Assembly: GCA_002189035.1 (NCBI GenBank)
Contig: CM007990.1
Coordinates: 4,154,001 to 4,218,000, forward strand
Direction of reading: 5' to 3'
Source of the DNA: Utricularia gibba
Taxonomy: Eukaryota; Streptophyta; Magnoliopsida; Lamiales; Lentibulariaceae
DNA length: 64,000 nucleotides
Shown here: positions 1 through 11,139 of the stretch, one piece after another
Layout of the letters: each line of letters opens with the position of its first letter
How positions within the stretch are numbered: position 1 is the first letter of the stretch
The notes under the pieces: model-generated
The model's input: only the letters and a program-made list of their open reading frames with translations
Told to the model about the DNA's origin: nothing
The model's database searches: none
Program-made: the position numbers and the translations under genes

Positions 1-94
1 AAAACTGAACTAAAATTTTACGAATAAAATTGGAGTTTTAAATGGAAATTATGGATGAAATCAAACACAACAAAATACATGGTGGGAATGTGAG

Positions 95-1323
95 CTACAA
101 CCGTCTTGAATATCCAGATCCTCCACACCTTTTGCAGAGTACAAGACCTGCAACAACAACACCGGCATCAGTTTGAATGCAATGTCACTGAAATTTCTTC
201 ACTAAATGAGCTTAACCTGTACCTGCACCTTTGCAAACTTTACAATCAACAACCCCTGTTTCCACCTTCATCTTGCCCTCAATGCAGAAGACGCATTTCG
301 TTCCTCCTATCCTACCAAACAACACTTTCTCAGTGTGTGGAAACCCAAAACCGCATAGAACGAACACCGTCGATCAGGATCAGGGACTGGTAATTGAAGT
401 GTAGCACTAGTGCTTCACTCAACAAGGGTCATTCAACTTCATGGAAAAGGTTTCAGTTTATAATACACTCTCTCAGTGTGTCAAACCCAAACTGCATAGA
501 ACGAACATCGCCTTTGTTGTGACGAAAAGAAAGTGCTCAACAGTCAAACTTCAAGTTAAGGATCAGGGGCAGAAAATGGAAGTGTAGCACTAGTGCTTGC
601 TTGCTTTACTCAACAAGGGTCACTCAACTTCAAGGTAAAGGTTTCAGTTTATATAATACGCACTCCTAGAAGCCAATAAGCAATGCTCTTTGAAAAAGTG
701 CATGTTCTGAAAAATGGAATTCAAAAGGCTTTCTAAGGAGATAGGATGAAGAAGTAGCTATAGCATACCGTTTCCAGCACATCTCTCGCAGGGTACAGGG
801 TCTCCCTGCAAATTCCCACACAATGATTTCAATAAGAATTCAATGTTAGCAGAAGAGGATTTCATAATCGCACAAGTATCCAATCACTCTGGGGCATCAG
901 AACTCAAAATCACGCCTGCAGAAACTTACGGAAATCAAATTGAGCATATAGATTTTAAGACTTGAGGCAAAGAACAATCAGAAACTGAAATAAAGTACGA
1001 AGCATTTGATCAAACACCTTGAGGCCAAGAAACAGGGAGGCAACAATGGCGGCCATTACGCTGACCGTGAGAACAACTGTCTGAGTATCCACCGCCGGCG
1101 ATTCGAATCCGGTGAAGAGAAAAATGGGGCGACTTGAAATCGTGGGATGAAGGCATTCGCCAAGCCGCCGCTGGGAAAGTAAACAAGACGCCGGGGACGA
1201 GGATAAGACTGGGAAATGTGAGTTATTACACGTGACAGTTTGGGGGAGAGATGAATTCATCCACAACGGTGATTCAGAAACTGACGTCCGTGGCGCCGGA
1301 TAGGGCGATGGAGTTGCTGCCAT
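95..1323 (-). CDS. DnaJ-type Cys-rich domain protein, probably plastid membrane
   Basis: Four exons (1018-1323, 769-805, 223-306, 95-147) join in frame to 159 residues. The first ~75 residues are rich in Ser, Pro and Thr with few acidic residues, like a chloroplast transit peptide. One hydrophobic segment follows at about residues 80-101. The C-terminal 57 residues carry four CxxC pairs (CERC, CVFC, CKVC, CKRC) in CxxCxGxG-like contexts, the zinc-binding domain of DnaJ type I, without a J domain. The protein ends GYSRRL. Plant proteins of this plan (LQY1, BSD2 and relatives) act as plastid zinc-finger chaperones or disulfide isomerases. I infer a similar role but cannot assign the exact orthologue. 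All exon junctions are GT-AG. The start codon is the first ATG and lies 149 bp from the start codon of the divergent trigger factor gene. Confidence 0.85.
328..660. repeat. Tandem duplication inside an intron of the Cys-rich gene
   Basis: Two diverged copies (about 328-470 and 471-660) share the words TCTCAGTGTG, GCATAGAACGAACA, GTGTAGCACTAGTGCTT, CTCAACAAGGGTCA and AAAGGTTTCAGTTTATA in the same order. The second copy is longer, with an extra stretch around 510-560. It lies wholly within the intron 307-768, so the coding sequence is untouched. Confidence 0.8.
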
Positions 1324-1472
1324 CGGAGATCAACAGCTTGAGCCGATATGTGGAGCTCCATTTTTTGCATATTTAGAAATCGTAACCCCCAAATTTTAAC
1401 AGTCACCGCACGCACATAAAAAGCTTATCCATCTCGTTAAATGTAAGCTTCCGTTCCCGATTCCCCTGAAAA
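1324..1472. promoter_or_regulatory. Compact divergent promoter between two plastid-protein genes
   Basis: Only 149 bp separate the start codons of the Cys-rich plastid protein (-) and trigger factor (+). Both 5' leaders and both core promoters must fit in or overlap this interval. I see no clear TATA box on either strand. Confidence 0.55.
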
Positions 1473-4216
1473 ATGGAAGCCTGCTTCTGCACAGCCGCTC
1501 GAGCATTTTTCCATTTCAGCGATTCCACTTCTTCATCATCTTCTACTAATTTTTCAATACCTTCATTGCCTTGTTCTTTTTCGAGCCATATCTTGGTGCC
1601 CAGCAAAGCATTTCGCAATCTCGGTACGAGAGATTTGACCCGCTTAGTGCCATCCGCTGCACCGCCTACTGCAGAGGCCCCTGTTGATATTCAAGTCACA
1701 GAAACCCAGAACCCAATTCAAGAGTCGGTTCATTTTCCCTTATCTCTTTAGACTGTGTGGCATTCCTCTATTTTCCATGCCACTGAACTCTTGAAGTTCT
1801 TCAGGTCAGGTTGAGTGTACAAGTTCCCACTCAAGTTTGCGATGATTGCTACAAGAAAGTCCTCAGAGAGCTCACAAAGAGAGCAAAGGTTTGATCTTTT
1901 TCCCCTTTTCATTTCCAATTCACAAACTAGCTCTGCCCTTGTAGTCATGGCCTCCAATTTCAGGTCCCCGGGTTTCGTCCTGGAAATATGTTCCGGAGGA
2001 TATTCTTGTGAATTTTGTAGGCAAGGATATGGTCAAGAAGGCTACTATTGAATCCATTCTGAAGACAACACTTCCGCAAGCTATGTCTTCGGTACGACCC
2101 CTTCATTCTATTGGAAGGACTCTGCTGAAGTGACAGCTGCTTTGTATAATGTCCCTTGACTCCTCTGCTACTTTTACTGGATTTTTAAATCTTTAGGTAA
2201 CTGGAAGAGCATTGGAAGATTCAATTCGCATTTCAACCAAGTTTCCTGAAATGGAGGATGCCTACGCCTCCATGAAGTCCTTGAGGTTTGTTGTGCTCAA
2301 TTCAACTGCTTTTCTTGCTGCAGAGGATTACTACTGTTTTTCCATCTTGAGTATGCTGATGCAAACAATGCTTCCATTCCGTTGCTAGATATGATATCAT
2401 TGTTGACGTTGTGCCTGAAGTCAAATGGGTGCCTGAAGATGGGTACAAGAATCTGAAGATCGTTGTGGAGATTGACAAGGAGATAGATGCTCAAACTGCT
2501 GCCGACCAAGAATTGCAACGTCGCTTGAAGGCCCTGGGCGCACTAAAAATTGTAACTTCCAGAGGACTTGAGGTAAGCAATGCCATTTCATGCACTCTTG
2601 AAACAGAATCAAGGATTGAAGGAAAATGTGAAAAATGTACCTAGGGATCAGGATCTATTATACCAGTGTAACAACTAAAAAGAACCAGGGGATGGATGTC
2701 CTTTGTGATAAGTGATAACCCCTGCATTTGCTACCTGAATTAGTATCAGCCTGAAGCTCTTTTTTTTTTCAGGTTGGTGATGTTGCAGTTCTTGACATAT
2801 CAGCTAAAACGATTGAGCAAGATGAATCGAAGGCACAAAGCATTCCATCAGTGGAGAGTAAAGGTATAGCAAAGCGTACCTTCGATTCACTAGTACATTC
2901 CAGAAGATTTCTAAATGTTGTAAAACTCATGCATTGCCATCCCTTAGGTTTCCAGTTCGACACAGAGAATGGGGATGCAGTCCTGCCAGATTTCCTAGGC
3001 TCTGTTCTAGGGATCCAAATAGGTGAAATAAAGACATTCTCGTATGTGTTTCCTGATACATGGAAACAAGAAGCTCTTCGTGGAGTTCACGCTCAGTTTA
3101 CTGTAAGCTCCTTCAAAATGAAATCTTATTTTAGGATGAAGCACTGTATCCAGTGTGAGAACTTCCTAGATTTGGCGCTCCTAGGTAGAGTGCAAGGAGC
3201 TGTTCTATAGAGTTCTTCCTGAACTGGATGACTCCACTGCAGAAAAAATTTTACCTGGTACCACAACAATAGCAGACGTAAGTCGTTTGCCTCTGTATTC
3301 ATGGCATTGTATTTGCCTCAGCTACCGACATTCTATTTCTAATCTGCAGGTTAAGGATTCGTTACTGCAAAAATTTCTTGAACTGGAACAAACAGCTAAG
3401 GAACAAGCAACAGACAATGCAATTCTAGACCAGCTACAAAAAGTATGCCTCTGTAACTTACTGAATGCTGAAGGAGGAGCATCTTCGCTTGCTTTTGGTT
3501 GACTGATACGGAATTTTCTGCATTTTCGACTTGTCATAGATGGTTGAAGTTGATATTCCTCCATCTTTGTTTGAAGAGCAAGGCAGAGAGCTCTATGGAG
3601 CACAACTGCTTCAAATTCAGGTAAGGACCCTTGTGGATTCAGCCTTTTTTTTCGCAGAGTTGTTTCACAGAGCATGAACATAACATCATCCAATGCTTCT
3701 TAGCAGAAGCTATCCAGTCCGCTTAAAACTGGGTTCTGTTTTTCAGGCAAACAGCAAGCTAAGCGAACAGCAGTTGGCATCTCTCTCAAGTCCAGGGGCA
3801 GTGAACCGGTTCCTGGAAACTCAAAAGGATAACATCACGAACATCATCAAGCAGAATCTAGCCGTAGGCGACATTTTCAAACGCGAAAACCTGCAGGTAG
3901 ACAATGAAACCCCCATGAAGATACCTAATCCGCTCCTCCTACACACATCCTAAGTTTTTCATCGTGGTCAACCAGATACTGACGGAGGAGCTCGTAAAGG
4001 AGGTTGAGAATTCGATCGTTGAATTCAAGCGCTACGACCAAGAATACGACGAGGAGCGCGTCCGATCACAGGTAACAACATTTTCGATATCAATAGTCCA
4101 CATTCGCTCCGGGGATCTTGAACTCCGTTTACCCACAGGTGCAAGAAGTTCTGGAGGGAGCGAAGGTCCTGGAATGGCTGAAAGTACGTGCAGATATCCA
4201 GTACATTACCAAGTAG
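1473..4216 (+). CDS. TIG: Chloroplast trigger factor-like peptidyl-prolyl isomerase/chaperone
   Basis: Thirteen exons: 1473-1727, 1805-1888, 1964-2091, 2197-2285, 2389-2572, 2773-2863, 2948-3102, 3185-3277, 3350-3442, 3540-3620, 3747-3896, 3976-4071, 4139-4216, about 525 residues. The Ser-rich first ~60 residues fit a plastid transit peptide. Next comes the ribosome-binding N domain with the VPGFRPG signature (exon 3). A PPIase region follows, with the segment VLPDFLGSVLGIQIGE near residues 285-300. A long helical C-terminal domain ends the protein. Trigger factor binds nascent chains at the ribosome tunnel exit, here on plastid ribosomes. Every exon but one keeps phase: exon 3 is 128 nt, one short, so the frame breaks between VPGFRPG and VPED (AAA at 1984-1986). 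The conserved frame resumes at once and stays open to the stop. I read this as a sequence error or a very recent lesion. Confidence 0.9.
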
Positions 4217-4746
4217 GGCATCCCGCACATATGCAGTACAATGTTTTTTCTTTTCTTTTTTTTTTTGATAAGAAACATAATTAATTTGAAATTATGTTTA
4301 AGATATGAATTATATAAATATACATTTAAAATGATATTATGTTTAATAAACTCATTTGAAATATATGAAAAAAATATAATTTTCTTGGATGAAAAGTTTT
4401 GAAAAATCACAAGTATTTTACAAATCATATATCAAATAAATGATATTATCATTATATATATAAAAAAAATGATTGATAATATAGTAGAGAAGATTTATAC
4501 CTAAATTTTTACATAAATTACAGTTTGATTAAACAGCATATGTATGTCAATTTTGTATAACTATATCATTCACATATTTATTTTTTGAACATATAAATAA
4601 TATATACAAATAAAAGGTGAGATTAATTATATCATATTAATCATATTATTATTCTTATATATCAAATGTTATATACAATTGAATATGCACATATATATAT
4701 ACTCAATTACACTATACCTAAGCATGCATACATTACTATGAAATGA

Positions 4747-4784
<38 letters not shown>

Positions 4785-5076
4785 TTATTTATTTAATAAC
4801 ATAAATAAAATTTATCAAATATAGTTTTAGTAAATTTAGATACATTAATTAATTTAAAGGAGGCCGTGGTCTGAGTGGATTGGGCCTCATATCTGGGGCC
4901 CAGGTTGATTTTGGTTGACTGCTGCTCATCGTTGTCGTCACACCTGAGTCCCGAATTAGGGTTTGGGATAGCCGCATAACATGAAATCTGTATTCGATTT
5001 TATCCCCTTTCGTTGAGTTGCAATTTGCAGTTAACTGAGGCGCGTGGGGCGTGGGTTAGCTGGAGGAGGATCTAAG
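4217..5076. other. AT-rich intergenic DNA
   Basis: No coding signal. It contains the 3' flank of the trigger factor gene, a long AT-rich tract (4260-4850) and, from about 4855, less AT-rich sequence that should include the promoter and 5' leader of the CCHC gene. Confidence 0.6.
4751..4800. repeat. (AT)n microsatellite followed by (TTTA)n
   Basis: An uninterrupted AT dinucleotide run of about 15 units (4751-4780) is followed by TTTA repeats to about 4795. Confidence 0.9.
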
Positions 5077-7466
5077 ATGGGAAAAAGGCAGAGGAAGTTG
5101 AAATCGGCGGAAGATACGGAGGAAGATGGGAGAACGAGCAGAACAAGAATTGTCGCGAGCAGCGATGAGGAGGTTGATAAATATCTGCAATTTCATTGTC
5201 GTCGAAGGACAGAAGGCGCCATTGATCTCGTTACGGATTCGAAGAAAGGGGGGAAAAGACGGAAGACGAAGAGAAGAAAGGGTATAGACGATGCCGTTGT
5301 AGTCAAAGTACCAGAAGATCCGGTAAGCACTCTTTTTAGGATTTTTGCAGTGGACATTATATGGGGCTCTGGCGCAATAGTTGTACTTCCGTTTTTGCAC
5401 TTTTTTCCAGGTAGAAAACGAAATAGATCCCGAAAACAAACTTAGCTCTGTGGAGTTGATTACGGTATTTCATGTAAAAGTTGCTTAAGCTTTTTGAGTT
5501 GAGCAGACAGTATTCGAGATTGCTCTCTTGCTTCGCAAACGCTGAGTTTCCGATATGTGGGATTGCACTGGGTCAGTTTCTGGTTTGCTGATTGTGGGAG
5601 CATGCCGTCTAGGGCTTACTTTTCTTTCAAAGGGAAATACATGGATTCAAATTTTTTGAACACGAAAGTTTGATTTGTTATTTGTAAAATACATTGAAAC
5701 GTGTTCTATTTTTACTATTGGTTGTTTTAGTTCTTTTTATGTTGATGGAGATTGTATCAGGAGAATTATATATAGTAAAAAATGCACAAAGGATGAGCAT
5801 GATGCTGGCTCTGAGTATTTTTTTTTTTTTTTTCTCCGTGCTCAGTCAGATACATTAGAAGACAAACAAGAGAAGGATAATGCAACTGATATTTCTATCA
5901 ATGCATTTGAGTCGAAGCCTGGTGAGAAATCAGAAAATGATGTCCTGCGGAAACTTCTTGTGAGACAAAACTCTCTCCTAGCCACGCATAATCAGATAAC
6001 CAGGGCACATATCCTCATAGTCATTGTTGTGCCAGCGTGGTCCTAGGTACTTCGATCCTCCAGATACAAGTTGGGGAGCGTGCTATAATTGTGGCGAAGA
6101 AGGTCATACAACGATCAACTGTCCTTCAGAGAAGCGAAGGAAGCCTTGTTATGTCTGTGGCAGCCATGATCATATTGCAAAGCGCTGTAATCGGGTGGGT
6201 TTCTTTAAAGTGAACTTTATATATAAATATGGAACTGTCATTTTGTATTGGATGCTATGTCCTATATGTGATGTTTGGCAGGGTCTAGATTGCTTCATTT
6301 GTCAGAGTAAGACTCATCGTGCAAGGGATTGTCCTGAAAAGCAGAAGACTTCCAAGATTTGTCTAAAATGTGGGAATTCAGGACACACTATGTTTTCCTG
6401 CAGAAGTGAGTATTCTTCTGAGGATCTCAAGGTACCTGTTCTCATAAATTACATGGTTATATTTTTTCTGTACACAGTTGAAAAACTGCTTGTTTTCCAT
6501 CCATAGGAAATAAGGTGTTACGTTTGTGGTAAATTTGGCCACATGTGCTGTGCGGATTATAGCGATCCTGGCCCAAGGGAGATTTCCTGTTACCGGTGTG
6601 GTTTGTCTGGCCATAATGGTTTGGTTAGTCAATTCTTTATTCCAGCTTTAGAAGTTGAAGATCTTGGACTCTTAATGGAGTTAAAAAAACATGATCCTTG
6701 TGCTTTTAGCTTTGAGTTATTGATAAATTTCATAAAGTTGTTTTCCTGGTTGATTTGACTCTAATTCTTCAATTCTTTCAGTCCTGCAAAGGCTATGACA
6801 GTGAGACAGTTACCGTGACACGTGACAACTCATGTTTCAATTGTGGCTTACGTGGTCATTTCTCCCGTGAATGTACAAGTTCGAAGAAGGTTTCTTGCTT
6901 CTCTTGAGTTATGTAATTATGCCATTGCCTCATTGTGACGCCACTGATTTGTCTATTAGGCTGGTAAGAGGAAAAGTGAACCGTCAACACCAAAGCAACA
7001 ATCTCCCATGAAAAAAAAGTTCCCTGGAGATATCAAGTCCGTGCCCATTGATCCGAGCAAGATGATTAGAAAGAAGAATCCTCTCATTCCGGTATTTGTT
7101 TCTGCTGGGAAATCAAAACAAAGTGGTGGGTGGGTGGCTGAACACCCCGATGATGATATGTATAGAGGTAGTAAAAGGAATGTAGGTTTCCGCGAATTGC
7201 CCCATGACCAAAGATCAAACGGTCATTATGGATTCTCAACTCCCGGTCCTCCCCAGAACCATTTCCAGAATGGATTTGCATACAGAGGATCTAGGATATC
7301 CACTCCTGGTGATCACTATGGGCTATCGACTCCAAGTCCTTCCCATAACTATTACAGGAATGGATTCCACAGCTCTGCATATAATGATTCAAGTGGATTC
7401 TATCATGAGAATGGGTTCTCGGCTCCAGGGTTTATCCAAAAGGGAAGACGCCATGGGCAATGGTAA
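5077..7466 (+). CDS. CCHC zinc-knuckle protein with seven knuckles
   Basis: Eight exons: 5077-5322, 5411-5464, 5846-5959, 6036-6194, 6282-6431, 6507-6623, 6782-6889, 6960-7466, giving 484 residues with all phases consistent. The N-terminus is Lys/Arg-rich (KKGGKRRKTKRRKG), a likely nuclear signal. The centre has seven knuckle-type Cys clusters, beginning CYNCGEEGHTTINC, CYVCGSHDHIAKRC, CFICQSKTHRARDC and CLKCGNSGHTMFSC and ending CFNCGLRGHFSREC. The C-terminal third is rich in Gly, Ser, Asn and Tyr, with repeated YGxSTPxP motifs. The arrangement resembles yeast Air1/Air2 of the TRAMP nuclear RNA-surveillance complex and plant CCHC proteins of the At3g43590 type. RNA binding is inferred. The ATG at 5077 begins MGKRQRK. 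No in-frame ATG lies just upstream. A donor-like GTAAAG at 7462 suggests the 3' end might also be spliced differently. Confidence 0.85.
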
Positions 7467-8859
7467 AGAAGGAAATTTTGACAAGACGAAGCAGAATTGT
7501 GGACAAGAGACTAGACCATACACACCAAGGGGGGCATGGCATACTCGGGAGATGGAGAGGGCTGTCTTTGATGGAAATCGGAGGTCCCCCGCACTGGTAA
7601 GCACTATCTGATCCTTTCACTGTTTGTGTGACCGCACACCCTCAACCCTAACCTGTATTCATTTCCCCACCACCCCAGCAACTGAAAGAACCAGATGTCT
7701 GGTTCCTGCTCCCAGATGTGTTTCCTATTGATGCTATATGATATTCATTCATTCCTTCCTTCCATCGACTCCTACCCATAAGTTGTGGACTGGACATGAA
7801 AGGCAGTGATAGATGGGGTTCAACTAATCGAACGCCTGGTCCTGGTACACTCATTTGTGAATGCTGTTGATGTCAATTTCTCAAGCTGTTTAGAGGGGAA
7901 GGTCATAAGTTGGGGGTTAACTCTTGGCCACAGATTCGGGTGGCGTTCACATCTACTTGCCCCTCTTCGTCCTCCGGGAGGTGAGCGCACTTGCTGAGAT
8001 TGGAAGCCAATAGCGTAACGTTCCTCCTTGGGGTGAAGTTTGGCCGCACTGTTTTTTTGGTGTTGAACCTTCCAAATTTGAGATTGAACCTTTCATACAA
8101 ATTCAATTTTACCCTCGAAAAACTTTTGATGGAGTCCTTCTCGACAGTGTGTAAAAAAGAATACACATTAATTTTCAGAGATTGCTCATTGCAGGAGCAT
8201 CAGCCACACCCGTTGGTTCTTGGGATGATCCCCAAATCGGACAGGATGACATCGATGGGACGATGGAGAGGGGGCGTACCCCTGCAACTATCTCCGTCAT
8301 CTGCCCCCTCCCCCCTTGAGGCATGACTTGAGGGCATTCCAATTTGGATATCGGCGACGTTAAGCCGGACGCGTTTCCTCAATCTCTCCGTTCCCGAAGA
8401 CGGACAAAAAACGATCAACACTCTCTTCCGGTTTAGCTCCAAGGGATCAGGGGACAAGCTTCCATTGTCATCAAGACGGATACCTTGAAAGTCACTCGGC
8501 CTCCAACGCAATGCAGCCTTTCGACTCCATTCAACTCCTTCCCGACGGATTACGCAAAAACCTTCACTGGAGTTCCGGCAAACGCCGCGATGAAGCAGGA
8601 CGTCGCCATCTGGTTCTAAGCGTCAAAGTATAGCAGTAGGCGGTAAGTAAAGGGACGACCGTAGAATTGAGTTGAATTAGGTTAGTTTTTATTTGTAACA
8701 AAACGGGAATTTTTGATTCTACTATAAAAATTAAATAAAATTAGTTTAATAAATTATGAAAATAAAAAACAAACCCTAGATGTCGAAGATTGATTGTTAA
8801 TGTCATCAGTTTAATTATGTGGAATTTATTTATAAATAAAACGAAAAATTGTTAGTAAT
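7467..8859. other. 3' flank plus an unexplained GC-richer island
   Basis: The first part is the 3' flank of the CCHC gene and contains plausible splice sites (donor CTG|GTAAGC at 7600, acceptor GGCAG near 7805), so transcripts may continue. About 8170-8640 is clearly less AT-rich than normal intergenic DNA and holds short open stretches on both strands, none long or recognisable. From 8650 to 8859 it is AT-rich and is the 3' flank of the convergent gene. Confidence 0.4.
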
Positions 8860-10740
8860 TCATCCTCTTTTCAAATTGCTGAATTTGTACAAGAGTGATT
8901 CTATTGATTTCTGTATTCTCGAGCTTTCTGCAGGCCTCACGGCTTGAGAAGCTGCCTGTAGACTTCTGATTCCTCTGCCCAAGTTGGCGATGGAAGGCGC
9001 TGCAGGGACTGATTCTGCAGCACATTCGATCCCATCGCCGTAAACAAGCAGCCCTGCACAGACTGCAACACTGCCTCCGAAGGTCACCCATGGAATCGGC
9101 CGGAACGGCCCAACGCTCCTGCGCCTCCGCATTATCTCGTACAGTGCTGTTCTCATTGCAGAGAGGCTTGATTTCTCTGCGGAGGCGATCATGCTGTGTG
9201 TCACGGCTCGGATTTTTCCGGCATATGAGGTAGATTTCAGGGCGGAGACTTTCAGTGCTGATAGGGCTTTGGATGGAGCAGCAACTTTGCCGAAGGCTAA
9301 ACCAAGTGCTTTCTGGGATACCAGTTGCAGAGAAGATGGGAGGTGAAGCGTGGCCAGTTTGATGTATGTCGAAAATGGAACTAACTTGGAGAGGTAGGAG
9401 GCTCCAAATATCGCGGTTGCACCCGCACCAACGGCCACCATTGGCTTATCGGAAAGTAGTCGTTTCCTGTATAGATGCGGTGGATGTTGAGCATCGTCCG
9501 ATTCCCCGACAACCAGTTGGTCCACAATCCCTTTCACTTCAGGAGGAATGATCGTTTGCCAGTGTTTCCGGAGGCCTGAGAATCCACTGGCATCAACTAC
9601 AGCAACTACTGATTTGTACCTCATCATCTGGCTTCTGAGGGCTTGTGCAAATATAGCTTGTGATTGATCTTCAAAAGGCAGATCGGAAAACTCACAGGGG
9701 GCTGAATCTTGGGACTTTACTATCCGGCCGGCATTTGTCAAAGCCATTCTGAGTCCCTCAACAGCAATCTCAAATGCATATACTTCTGACAGGGTTTGAT
9801 TGTCAACACTCTCTCCCTTGTCAACATGACTGAGCATTTTCTGTGCACAGGCCAAAGCAGTTCCCATGGATGGTAGGTCGAGGAATATGTCGTGCAAATC
9901 CACTAACAATGGGTACAAATATTTTGCATATTGAGGGGCTTTGTAATCAGCAACAGGGCTTGCACTCTGACTTGCAGATAATGAATGTGAACTCAAATAT
10001 GAGGACAGTGACTTCACCATTTGATGCTGAACAGGATCCTTGATGTCAACAATCTTGGGATTTCGAAGAAGAGTGGTTCCAACTCTAGAAACAAAGCTAT
10101 TTGTCTGCAAAGGAAGCATACCACTCAGGCCAGTTCCACTGCTTGGAATTTCTTCTTCCTCATTCAAGTCATCTGGTGTTTTTGAGGCCATGAAAGGTGA
10201 TTGAAGCATAAAAAATGAGGAACCAGCTTCTTCAGCAGCTTTCTTTGCTGTGAAAATATGTTCATCAAAACACACCCCAAAAATCTCCCTCAAAACCAAA
10301 TCCCCTGCAACGTTCTCATACTCCTCCCTATTGATCTTAAACATGAAACACTTCTTCAACACCTCAAACGCAGAAGTAGGGACAGCTTTCTCATCAACAC
10401 CATTCCCAGGCCGATTGGCCCTGAGGGAATGCCCAGCTTGGAATTCAGAAAGCCCACATGCCTCTACACTATTCGAGTTACCTACTTGCACAACCACCGC
10501 ATCCGGCTTGATTGCCCTTATCAAACAATCAGCATCAGATGATGATTTCTGAGACAAATTCTGGACCAATAGAACGTATATGACAGAGCCGGACTTAGGC
10601 TCCCTAGCCGCATACACAAAATTTCTGGTACTTTCAGGAATCGGCAACTTCCTAACAATCGCATCCGACGCCCTCAAATCATCAAACTTGAAACTAGAGA
10701 AAGGCCAGAAATTTTGCAGGTACACAATCGCCGCCCACAT
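8860..10740 (-). CDS. Conserved plant membrane protein with degenerate TraB-like N-terminus
   Basis: A single uninterrupted 626-codon frame, so the gene is intronless in its coding part. Residues 51-90 (SVIYVLLVQNLSQKS, then a helix, then IKPDAVVVQVG) resemble the opening of the TraB/PrgY fold, where a beta strand and a short loop are followed by a 'KPD-VV-VQ/EL' strand. The usual G-T-H and glutamate residues are not kept. Two hydrophobic segments are visible (about 433-452 and 549-568), with a basic MRRRRS stretch before the second. Residues 185-215 are acidic and low in complexity. Function is unknown; I infer an organelle or endomembrane protein. Homologues appear to begin MWA-IVYLQNFWPFS in plants, as far as I recall, which supports the ATG chosen. 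Confidence 0.75.
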   Translation of the reverse strand: MWAAIVYLQNFWPFSSFKFDDLRASDAIVRKLPIPESTRNFVYAAREPKSGSVIYVLLVQNLSQKSSSDADCLIRAIKPDAVVVQVGNSNSVEACGLSEFQAGHSLRANRPGNGVDEKAVPTSAFEVLKKCFMFKINREEYENVAGDLVLREIFGVCFDEHIFTAKKAAEEAGSSFFMLQSPFMASKTPDDLNEEEEIPSSGTGLSGMLPLQTNSFVSRVGTTLLRNPKIVDIKDPVQHQMVKSLSSYLSSHSLSASQSASPVADYKAPQYAKYLYPLLVDLHDIFLDLPSMGTALACAQKMLSHVDKGESVDNQTLSEVYAFEIAVEGLRMALTNAGRIVKSQDSAPCEFSDLPFEDQSQAIFAQALRSQMMRYKSVVAVVDASGFSGLRKHWQTIIPPEVKGIVDQLVVGESDDAQHPPHLYRKRLLSDKPMVAVGAGATAIFGASYLSKLVPFSTYIKLATLHLPSSLQLVSQKALGLAFGKVAAPSKALSALKVSALKSTSYAGKIRAVTHSMIASAEKSSLSAMRTALYEIMRRRRSVGPFRPIPWVTFGGSVAVCAGLLVYGDGIECAAESVPAAPSIANLGRGIRSLQAASQAVRPAESSRIQKSIESLLYKFSNLKRG

Positions 10741-11139
10741 AATCTAACTTCAAGAATCTTTAGTCAATCCAGTGTCCTAGAAAACATACTTCCAAAATTC
10801 CCACCAGATCAACCCTACGTAAAAACACGAAGCACAGACCAAGAAATCCTTTAATGATGATGCGAATACACAAAAACATACAAAAATTGTTTGCGCTCTC
10901 AAAGAAGTTACCCTGAAGCGTCGTCAGAATCCTTCAAGCGACGCCGCGGAGGAAAAAAAAAAAAGGAACGCCAAAAGTATTTCGATTTTGATACCTAGCA
11001 ACTCTTCAAGTGCCCATCCCATAAATCGTTTTGGTATTTTTCTATAGAAATTTAAATAAATAAAAAACCGCAAAACACAAACCCTAATTATTTTTGGTTA
11101 ATCATTTCAATTCCGGTTTTTTTGGATTCCGGTTTTCAG

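Noticed and set aside
955-1017. Extension of the first Cys-rich exon past 1018
   Set aside because: Intron readthrough; the donor at 1017 joins in frame to the Cys pairs downstream.
1090-1105. GATTCGAATCC, similar to a tRNA T-loop
   Set aside because: No A-box or cloverleaf around it; it lies inside the transit-peptide coding region.
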